Below are positions 1-5,078 of a DNA stretch of 7,806 bases, in pieces (position 1 is the stretch's first letter; the number at the start of each line of letters is the position of its first letter). Origin of the DNA: Desulfobacterales bacterium HSG17 (GTDB lineage Bacteria; Desulfobacterota; Desulfobacteria; Desulfobacterales; Desulfococcaceae); assembly GCA_030377945.1 (NCBI GenBank), contig JAUCGD010000139.1:1-7806 (forward strand). The letters run 5' to 3'. A model generated the notes under the pieces. It was given only the letters and a program-made list of their open reading frames with translations, did no database searches and was not told the DNA's origin. The translations under genes and the position numbers were made by a program.

Positions 1-57
1 AGAGTTTATAAAATCAAATATTGATAATAAAGCAAAACCAACTCAAACTTTTACTTA

Positions 58-84
58 TCTGTCATCATCAAAATTGATGACAGA
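58..84. promoter_or_regulatory. palindromic operator-like site upstream of the nitroreductase gene
   Basis: Perfect inverted repeat: TCTGTCATCA (58-67), 7-nt spacer, TGATGACAGA (75-84). It ends 23 bases before the nitroreductase start codon. No T-run follows on either strand, so it does not read as an intrinsic terminator. The size (10-bp arms, 27 bp overall) and place fit a binding site for a dimeric repressor such as a MarR-, TetR- or GntR-type protein. That role is inferred. No convincing -35/-10 pair could be placed around it, and no regulator gene lies in the window. A 5'-UTR hairpin is the alternative. Confidence 0.5.
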
Positions 85-107
85 CCACATTAAAAAGGGA
101 GCCTGCT

Positions 108-737
108 ATGAATTTCAAAGAAACAATAGAAAATAGAAGATCTGTAAACTTTTTTGATTCTGAAAAAGATGTATCAGATGAATTGCTCAAACAAATTGTG
201 GAAATGGCATCAAAAACTCCTTCAAGCTATAATCTTCAACCCTGGAGTTTGATGATTATAAGAGAGCCGGAACAGAAACAAAAGCTGCAAAAACTTGCAT
301 TCAACCAGCCAAAGGTCAGCGAGGCTCCTGTTGTTTTTATAGTGCTTGCAGACCGGGATACCTGGAAACAGGGGCATCCTTTTTTTGAAAAAAACTTTCA
401 GGAAATGGTTAAAGCAGGCTCAATGTCTGAGGATATGAAGGAGCAGTTCACCGGTTCAACCAAAGGATTATATGGATCAAGTGAAGACAGACATCAGGCT
501 TTTGCATGTAAAAATACAGGATTTTTTGCAATGTCTTTGATGCTGGCAGCCAAAAGCCTGGGCCTGGATACACATCCAATGGATGGTTTTGATATTGACG
601 GAGTAAGACAGGCTTTTAATATCCCTGAAAACTACTGGATCCCCCTGCTGCTGCCCATTGGCTATTTTAAAGAAGATCAAACCCTTGCTGCTCCAAAATG
701 GAGGAAAACCTTTGATGAAATTGTGGTAAAATTTTAA
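108..737 (+). CDS. nitroreductase family protein (FMN-dependent, NAD(P)H oxidoreductase)
   Basis: This 209-residue protein has the normal length for a single-domain nitroreductase. The family forms cytoplasmic homodimers that bind FMN and pass electrons from NAD(P)H to nitroaromatics, quinones or similar acceptors; the true substrate here is unknown. Visible family marks are the N-terminal FMN-phosphate motif R10-R11-S12 with F15/F16, the PSSYNLQPW block at residues 38-46 (Ser/Asn contacts to the flavin), the hydrophobic helix around 137-152, and the closing PIGYF...APKWRKTFDEIV region (183-206). The start follows a GGGAG ribosome site at 97-101, 6 bases ahead. The sequence most resembles the YdfN/MhqN-like branch, but that placement is tentative. 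It stands alone: a palindrome lies upstream and a long inverted repeat downstream, so it is probably monocistronic and possibly repressor-controlled. Confidence 0.9.
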   Translation: MNFKETIENRRSVNFFDSEKDVSDELLKQIVEMASKTPSSYNLQPWSLMIIREPEQKQKLQKLAFNQPKVSEAPVVFIVLADRDTWKQGHPFFEKNFQEMVKAGSMSEDMKEQFTGSTKGLYGSSEDRHQAFACKNTGFFAMSLMLAAKSLGLDTHPMDGFDIDGVRQAFNIPENYWIPLLLPIGYFKEDQTLAAPKWRKTFDEIVVKF

Positions 738-746
738 AAAGAACAA

Positions 747-817
747 AACCACGAATAACACAAATAACACGAATATACTATAATTTTCAATTCGTGTTAT
801 TTGTGTTATTCGTGGTT
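747..817. repeat. perfect 28-bp inverted repeat built from 9-bp units
   Basis: The left arm (747-774) and right arm (790-817) are exact reverse complements over 28 bases, with a 15-nt spacer (775-789). Each arm is itself made of near-tandem 9-bp units: ACGAATAAC (751-759), ACAAATAAC (760-768), then a partial ACGAAT (769-774). On the + strand the hairpin is followed by a run of A rather than T, so it is not a standard terminator for the nitroreductase gene. On the - strand it is followed by a T-rich stretch, but no gene reads that way here. It looks like a dispersed intergenic element of the AACCACGAA type that I recall from many Desulfobacterota and other environmental genomes. Confidence 0.8.
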
Positions 818-842
818 AAAAAAAAATGGATTTAATTTCCTA

Positions 843-848
843 TATAAT
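843..848 (+). promoter_or_regulatory. possible -10 element of the glutaredoxin-FTR operon
   Basis: An exact TATAAT hexamer sits 20 bases before the glutaredoxin start codon. No recognisable -35 hexamer lies 16-18 bases upstream; that stretch is an A-run just outside the 28-bp inverted repeat. The resulting leader would be only about 14 nt, just enough to include the AGAAAGGA ribosome site at 855-862. In AT-rich DNA such a hexamer arises easily by chance. Confidence 0.3.
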
Positions 849-868
849 AAAAAAAGAAAGGATTCAAA

Positions 869-1117
869 ATGCCCAACGTAAAAATCTATTCCCTGAGTAC
901 ATGCAGTCATTGCAGAGCCACCAAACAATTTTTATCTGACTGCACAGTTAAATACAATTTTGTTGATGTTGACTTGCTGGAAGGTGAAGAACGAAAAGCC
1001 ATTATTGAAGATATAAAAAAGCTTAATCCCAGATGTTCTTTTCCAACTGTAATTATAGGTGAAATAGTCATAGTAGGATATAAGGAAAAAGAAATAAAGG
1101 AGGCACTGGGATTATAA
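869..1117 (+). CDS. glutaredoxin-like small thiol-disulfide oxidoreductase
   Basis: This 82-residue protein has the size of a bare glutaredoxin/NrdH-type thioredoxin fold acting in the cytoplasm. The first strand VKIYSLST leads into the redox motif C12-S-H-C15. The cis-proline of the fold is P59 in SFPTVIIG, followed by the usual GEIVIVGYKEKEIKEAL strand-helix end. The active site is CSHC, not the CPYC of classical glutathione-dependent glutaredoxins, and the glutathione-binding TVP motif reads FPT. It may therefore be reduced by a protein partner rather than by glutathione. Two further cysteines (C25, C56) are of unknown role. The start has a strong AGAAAGGA ribosome site (855-862). The stop codon overlaps the start of the FTR catalytic chain in TAATG, so the two are almost certainly cotranslated, and the FTR is the natural candidate reductant (inference). 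Confidence 0.88.
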   Translation: MPNVKIYSLSTCSHCRATKQFLSDCTVKYNFVDVDLLEGEERKAIIEDIKKLNPRCSFPTVIIGEIVIVGYKEKEIKEALGL

Positions 1118-1446
1118 TGGATGCACAAAAACTCTATGAGCAGTTAAAGAAAATACAGGAGCCCAAAGGTTATTATTTTAATGATGATAAAAAAAGAACT
1201 CTGGAACTTCTGGAAGCATTAATAACTAATAAAGACCGCTACGGATACATGGTATGCCCGTGCAGGTTATCCACAGGAGATAAGGAAAATGACAAAGACA
1301 TTATCTGCCCCTGTGAATACAGAACCCCTGATGTTGAAGAGTTCGGGAGCTGCTATTGCAATCTTTATGTGACTGAGGAATGGAACCAGGGAAGTGTTGA
1401 TAAAGAATATGTTCCTGAAAGAAGGCCGCCTGAGAAGATGTTTTAA
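1117..1446 (+). CDS. ferredoxin:thioredoxin reductase catalytic (beta) chain
   Basis: The 109 residues carry the hallmark cysteine set of FTR catalytic subunits: C47-P-C49, C64-P-C66 and C79-Y-C81. In this family four cysteines hold a [4Fe-4S] cluster and two form the adjacent redox disulfide, letting electrons from ferredoxin reduce a protein disulfide. The spacing here is CPC-x14-CPC-x12-CYC, unlike the x16/x8 and CHC of chloroplast and cyanobacterial enzymes. The histidine of the third motif, important in the plant-type enzyme, is tyrosine here, as I recall from other non-photosynthetic members. No variable (alpha) subunit is encoded nearby, which fits the alpha-less anaerobe type. Translation probably starts from AAAGGAGG at 1096-1103, inside the upstream glutaredoxin gene, with which it overlaps by one base. 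The glutaredoxin is the likely substrate. Confidence 0.92.
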   Translation: MDAQKLYEQLKKIQEPKGYYFNDDKKRTLELLEALITNKDRYGYMVCPCRLSTGDKENDKDIICPCEYRTPDVEEFGSCYCNLYVTEEWNQGSVDKEYVPERRPPEKMF

Positions 1447-1482
1447 TTTATTGTATTAGGCCAAATATGCCGGGAGATAAAA

Positions 1483-1554
1483 ATGAACAGGCAATTAACA
1501 GCAATCATCAAAAAAGAAGGCAATGGCTATAGAAATCAGAATTTGAATGATTGA
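1483..1554 (+). pseudogene. HicB-like antitoxin N-terminal remnant (23 codons)
   Basis: The frame begins MNRQLTAIIKKEGNGY, which closely resembles the opening strand of HicB-family antitoxins (typically ...LTAIIEKEGDGYVALCPE...). After the tyrosine the similarity stops. The expected ALCPE segment and the rest of the partial RNase H-like domain are absent, and a TGA follows seven codons later. The start is preceded by a sensible CGGGAGATAAAA ribosome site. No HicA toxin gene is adjacent: the upstream gene is the FTR catalytic chain, and the sequence downstream is non-coding. The best reading is the stump of a decayed or deleted toxin-antitoxin locus. The match is only 16 residues long, so a chance short frame remains possible. 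Confidence 0.42.
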
Positions 1555-1558
1555 AATT

Positions 1559-1616
1559 AATAATCATGGTGATATGGTAATAATTTTCAAAGTTTGTCAT
1601 ATCTATCATGGTTATT
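1559..1616. repeat. imperfect inverted repeat / hairpin
   Basis: Bases 1559-1576 can pair with 1598-1616 through about 18 pairs, including two G-U wobbles and one bulged T, around a 21-nt AT-rich loop. It begins 5 bases after the stop of the HicB-like stump. No T-run follows the right arm on the + strand. It could be a weak terminator, a decayed mobile-element end or a chance structure of AT-rich DNA. Confidence 0.35.
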
Positions 1617-1833
1617 AACTTAAAAATTCAATTTCAGTATATATCTTCCCATACTTTTGTAAAATTAAATCCCTTTAAGCCTGACGATTTAACTTCTTGT
1701 ACAAATACATCTGTAACAAATACATCCATTAATGGTGTTTCCATAAGTTTAAAAATTGGAGTTGTTTATATCATTATTTTGGAAAAAACAACAATGGATA
1801 ATACGTTTTTTCAGAGTACCTGAGATTACTATT

Positions 1834-4098
1834 TTATTCCCCTATGGAATCATTTTGAGTATCGGAATTATGACAAATAATTTTGAAATATTTTTCATAT
1901 CGCGTAATAGTATGGCCTGACAGCCTGATAAGCAGACTCGGAATCAGATTTTTAATTTCATCTATATTCCACTCACCTCCTGAAATACGGCAGTCGCTTT
2001 TAAAACGTCCTTTGACCTGTTCTGTATAAAAATCATATTGTCCGCTTGTCTTTTTTACAGCCTGCCAGATAAGAACACTTTCCGTTTTATCATCTTTCTT
2101 CTTTTCAGGCTTCTTTTCAGGTTTTTTTTCAGGTAAAACCAGCAGCATTACACGGAAGTTGGTTCCTGCAAGCCATAGTTCCCTGTCTTTAAAATCTGGA
2201 ATTATTTCATTTTGATCTTCCGGCATTTCAATATAAATATCTTTGTATATAAAAAGGGGTATTTCTTCTGTCTCAAGAAAGGCTGATATGGCGTGTGCAA
2301 TATGGGCTTTAAGCTTTTTTTCAGGGGATTCGGACAGGAGTTTTTCACTAAGAAAATTACAATACATTTTATCAATATGGTTTTGAACCTCTTTTATGCC
2401 CTTATATCGAAAATAGCTGCATACATCTTCAACAATATTTTTATGGGAAGCATCAAAGGGATAAATCCTGACACAGAGATAAATCAAATCAAAAATATAT
2501 TCATCCAAAAGAGGGTCCGCAGGTTCCATATCCGGGTAGTCAAAGATCATGGGCGGTTCATCCGCAATTTTTTGAATTGTTTCCTGTCTTAATTTTTCGT
2601 CAATATATGTAATTATCCTGGTTTCCGAAAGCAGCCTGGGCAGATCCCGGGTTTGGCTTTTTTTTGCACTCATGAGAAAACCGCCTAGGGAAAAAAGACA
2701 GTCTGCTGATTTTTCCTGGAATGAGCTTGAAAAAATTTCCGTATTCATGCAGAGCTTGACTCCCATGCGGTCTTCAAAATCAGTTTTCCATGATTCAGGA
2801 ACAGCGCAATTCTTTTTATCTGCAATAAACCCGGTCCAAAAATTTTCAAGTTTTTTGGCAATGGCCTGGCATTCATCATTGGAGATATATGAAGCAGCCT
2901 TAAAATTCTCAGGGCCTGCGCTTTTATTTGCAGCCAGGCACCGGTAAAGAAAAATCCGGTCATATTCATTTCTCAGGCTGAGCTGACCTATTTCGTTTAA
3001 TCCTCCCTGCAAAATTTCCCGTGAACAAGGAACATTATTGAGCATTTCCGTAAGTTCCGCTCCGTAAACCCAGTTTGCTTCCCTGTGGCGAAAGTCACCG
3101 CCAAATATCCCGGCAGCTTCATTTCCTATGATAAAAACCATATCATACAGCAAGTTAAGGGCATAGCGGTCAGCAATGTGAGATGAAAGTTTCTGCGCTC
3201 CGCTTTTAGCCAGTTCACCCAAAGCCCAGCCTGCACCCAGGGTAATGGGACTGGCTCCCATAGTAAATCTTCCCAGGTAATATACAGGCCTGAGATACTC
3301 CCAGTAGGGCATGGCGGTTTTATATACATCATATGCCTTTACCCCGGCCTGCACTGTTTCAAAGGTTTTTTTAAGATTATAGGTTTTTAAATCCAGGGGA
3401 AGCTGTTCCATGAGTACAAGCATATGAAGGGCAGTGCGGTTAATTGACCGGAGAAGCTGTTCCATACTGGTTTCCAGAACAGGATTTTCAGATTCAGGGT
3501 TGTATATTTTTGAAATCCTGTCAATCAGTGTGAATATATCGTTAAAAAGCCGGTCTTTTTGGAAAAGTCCGTTTTCCTGGTAATCATTGTTTTTTATCTT
3601 GTTAAACAATTGATCTGTCTGCTCTTTAAGCAGTTCTGTAACAGCCTGATCCTGTTTATGGAAATCAGTTACAACTATATCTTTTTCATTTTCATCAGAT
3701 TCATCTATATATTCATCTATACTTTTTGGAAATTCCATCCATTCATGAAGGGTAATCAACTTTTGAGAAAGGATATTTTCCCTTTTTTGAATTAAAAGAC
3801 TTCGTTTTTCAACCTCCTGCTCAAAGGATTTTTTCATTTGTTTGAAGTTTTCAGTTTGTTCCTTAAAAGTTTTTTTTTCCAATCTAAAAGCTTGTTTTTC
3901 TTTTTCAAGGCGGATACTGGCAGCACTTTGCTCATATCTGAACCATATTATTCCTGCCAGACCCATTGCTCCTGCACAATATAATATCTGTTTCAGGTTT
4001 CCCAGATCATCAGAGGCAGTATATGCGGCTGCCCAAATAAGAATAACACTTATAATTATGAAAATACTCGGAATAATATGCCATCGTGATTTTTTCAT
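1834..4098 (-). CDS. membrane-anchored coiled-coil protein of unknown function
   Basis: I do not recognise the family of this 754-residue protein. Two hydrophobic helices (about 8-28 and 36-53) form an N-terminal hairpin. The positive MKKSRWH start and the following charged segment suggest both ends face the cytoplasm. Residues 56-115 are a Lys/Glu/Gln-rich heptad-like coiled coil. An acidic linker (127-141) leads to a long, mainly helical soluble part. Within it a Gly-rich hydrophobic stretch (271-296, PVYYLGRF...GAGWALGELAKSG) and a second one (312-334) could lie against or in the membrane. Three tandem PEKK units (656-667) precede a compact C-terminal region. No Walker A/B, protease or nuclease motif was seen. 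The ATG follows an AAGAGAG ribosome site and begins 13 bases after the alpha/beta hydrolase stop, so the two are probably one operon. Confidence 0.85.
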   Translation of the reverse strand: MKKSRWHIIPSIFIIISVILIWAAAYTASDDLGNLKQILYCAGAMGLAGIIWFRYEQSAASIRLEKEKQAFRLEKKTFKEQTENFKQMKKSFEQEVEKRSLLIQKRENILSQKLITLHEWMEFPKSIDEYIDESDENEKDIVVTDFHKQDQAVTELLKEQTDQLFNKIKNNDYQENGLFQKDRLFNDIFTLIDRISKIYNPESENPVLETSMEQLLRSINRTALHMLVLMEQLPLDLKTYNLKKTFETVQAGVKAYDVYKTAMPYWEYLRPVYYLGRFTMGASPITLGAGWALGELAKSGAQKLSSHIADRYALNLLYDMVFIIGNEAAGIFGGDFRHREANWVYGAELTEMLNNVPCSREILQGGLNEIGQLSLRNEYDRIFLYRCLAANKSAGPENFKAASYISNDECQAIAKKLENFWTGFIADKKNCAVPESWKTDFEDRMGVKLCMNTEIFSSSFQEKSADCLFSLGGFLMSAKKSQTRDLPRLLSETRIITYIDEKLRQETIQKIADEPPMIFDYPDMEPADPLLDEYIFDLIYLCVRIYPFDASHKNIVEDVCSYFRYKGIKEVQNHIDKMYCNFLSEKLLSESPEKKLKAHIAHAISAFLETEEIPLFIYKDIYIEMPEDQNEIIPDFKDRELWLAGTNFRVMLLVLPEKKPEKKPEKKKDDKTESVLIWQAVKKTSGQYDFYTEQVKGRFKSDCRISGGEWNIDEIKNLIPSLLIRLSGHTITRYEKYFKIICHNSDTQNDSIGE
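2098..2133 (-). repeat. in-frame tandem repeat encoding three PEKK units
   Basis: Three 12-bp units (2098-2109, 2110-2121, 2122-2133; + strand core CTTCTTTTCAGG) encode Pro-Glu-Lys-Lys three times in the 754-residue protein, followed by Lys-Asp-Asp-Lys. Two units are identical in DNA and the third differs at two positions, which points to recent slippage-type expansion. In the protein it probably forms a charged, extended linker. Confidence 0.8.
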
Positions 4099-4111
4099 TA
4101 ACAGCTCTCTT

Positions 4112-4921
4112 TTAGTTTAGCACTCCAATTATAAATTCTTTCATAAGCTCCAAAACCTTTTCCTTTGCCTGGAAATGGGGAACATGGGCGCAATTGGGAA
4201 TAAGTTTTGCTTCAACCGGACCTGATACCTGGTTTTTTATTCCCTGCACCTGGGCTGAAGTGGCATATTCATCATCTTCACCCTGGAGAACCAGAAGGGG
4301 GCAGGTCATTCTGGACAGAAAGGACTCAATATTCCACGGCCTGTATTCAGGATCAAGCCAGGTATCTGCCCAGCGGTAAAAAATTGTGTCTGTATTTTCA
4401 CCGTGGTATATGGCAAGTTTTTGTTTCAGATCATTGTTTTTATAATTGTGAACCACTTTCTTTATACCCTGTGTTGTAATATCTTCAACAAAAATATGTG
4501 CAGCCTCGGTAATAACACCGTGAACAAGTTTTTCATGTTCGGCTGCTGCAAGCAAGGCTATGGAACCTCCGTCACTGTGTCCCACAAGGATTGCCCTGTC
4601 AATATTACATGCTTTATAAAAAGCAGGCAGATATATTGCTGCTTCCAGAACAAGATAATCATGAGGCCATTTCCTGCCAAATTTATCTGCCATGTCTCTA
4701 TATCCCTTTCTTTCATAGATCAGCCCAATGCATCCTGTGGCTTTGCAGAGTTTTTCAGGGAAATCCTTCCACATTTCAATACACCCAAGTCCTTCGTGAA
4801 GGAATATTAAAGCAAGGAGGTTTTTATCAGCATTGTCCGGTGTAATGCGTTTAACTCTCAGACAGCAGTCAGCTGCCTGTACATTGAAAATTTTACTGTC
4901 AGCAATATTTTTATTTGGCAT
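4112..4921 (-). CDS. alpha/beta hydrolase fold protein
   Basis: The 269 residues match the usual length of a single-domain cytoplasmic alpha/beta hydrolase with no signal peptide. The oxyanion-hole region is LHEGLG (41-46). The nucleophile elbow is GHSDGG with Ser116. The acid is Asp216 or Asp217 in LQGEDDEY, and the base is His246 in NCAHVPHF. A complete Ser-Asp-His triad is thus present, with a small helical cap between about residues 140 and 200 (aromatic-rich FYRWADTWLDPEYRPW). The reaction (esterase, lactonase or C-C bond hydrolase) cannot be fixed from sequence. The ATG follows a GGTGGA ribosome site. Upstream is a 157-bp gap with two stem-loops and a possible -10, so this gene may head a two-gene unit with the membrane coiled-coil protein 13 bases downstream. 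Confidence 0.9.
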   Translation of the reverse strand: MPNKNIADSKIFNVQAADCCLRVKRITPDNADKNLLALIFLHEGLGCIEMWKDFPEKLCKATGCIGLIYERKGYRDMADKFGRKWPHDYLVLEAAIYLPAFYKACNIDRAILVGHSDGGSIALLAAAEHEKLVHGVITEAAHIFVEDITTQGIKKVVHNYKNNDLKQKLAIYHGENTDTIFYRWADTWLDPEYRPWNIESFLSRMTCPLLVLQGEDDEYATSAQVQGIKNQVSGPVEAKLIPNCAHVPHFQAKEKVLELMKEFIIGVLN

Positions 4922-4956
4922 TGTTTAAATCCACCAGGTTTTTTATTGTATATGAA

Positions 4957-4962
4957 ATTATA
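4957..4962 (-). promoter_or_regulatory. possible -10 element of the hydrolase operon
   Basis: A TATAAT hexamer reads on the - strand, 35 bases ahead of the hydrolase start codon, which would give a leader of roughly 28-30 nt containing the GGTGGA ribosome site. The position where a -35 would lie (about 4980-4985) falls in the arm of the AACCGC/GCGGTT stem-loop and matches TTGACA poorly. If real, the promoter would need an activator or be weak. Confidence 0.3.
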
Positions 4963-4970
4963 AAAATCAC

Positions 4971-5023
4971 GTTTACAGTAACCGCTTTAGCGGTTTTTGA
5001 GCGCTAAATCGCTCGCTACAAAC
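4971..5023. repeat. double stem-loop, REP-like intergenic element
   Basis: Two hairpins sit side by side. AACCGC (4980-4985) pairs with GCGGTT (4990-4995) around a TTTA loop. GAGCG (4999-5003) pairs with CGCTC (5010-5014) around CTAAAT. The flanks GTTT (4971-4974) and AAAC (5020-5023) can also pair, so the whole 53 bp could fold as a cruciform-like unit. It lies in the gap between the complete ATPase gene and the hydrolase gene. The first hairpin is followed by a short T-run only on the + strand, whereas both genes run on the - strand, so a terminator role is doubtful. The arrangement resembles a dispersed palindromic repeat. Confidence 0.55.
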
Positions 5024-5078
5024 ATTTATTTTGTCCTTTTTTAAAGTTTGAGCCATGAAAATTGATAAATGCCGTCAG

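Larger units (their letters stand above)
1447..1833. other. AT-rich convergent intergenic region
   Basis: These 387 bases lie between the end of the + strand FTR operon and the end of the - strand 754-residue gene. They are markedly AT-rich. They hold a short HicB-like relic (1483-1554) and an imperfect hairpin (1559-1616), described separately. No convincing gene was found in the rest, on either strand. The longest open frame (1608-1823) has no ribosome site and a low-complexity, Ser/Thr/Asn/Ile-rich product. No stem followed by a clean T-run was seen to end either converging transcript; a weak 7-bp stem (1761-1767 with 1786-1792) is the nearest thing. Confidence 0.6.

Noticed and set aside
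747..817. 28-bp inverted repeat as an intrinsic terminator of the nitroreductase gene
   Set aside because: On the + strand the right arm is followed by A residues, not T; the structure may still slow transcription but lacks the canonical signal.
271..817. Possible CRISPR or other direct-repeat array
   Set aside because: The only regular repeats are the 9-bp units inside the inverted-repeat arms; there are no spaced repeats of 25-40 bp anywhere in the window.
1608..1823. 71-codon + strand open frame in the convergent gap
   Set aside because: No ribosome site precedes the ATG, the start lies inside the right arm of the hairpin, and the product is low-complexity Ser/Thr/Asn/Ile-rich with no recognisable fold; it fits chance in AT-rich DNA.
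3200..3290. Gly-rich stretch of the 754-residue protein (about residues 271-300) as a nucleotide-binding loop
   Set aside because: It has no GxxxxGK[ST] pattern and is strongly hydrophobic; membrane association or helix packing is more likely.
4987..5025. 12-residue - strand mini-frame with a good AAAGGA ribosome site, starting at 5025
   Set aside because: It consists almost entirely of the double stem-loop element, so the frame is more simply a by-product of the repeat; a leader peptide cannot be excluded but has no positive support.
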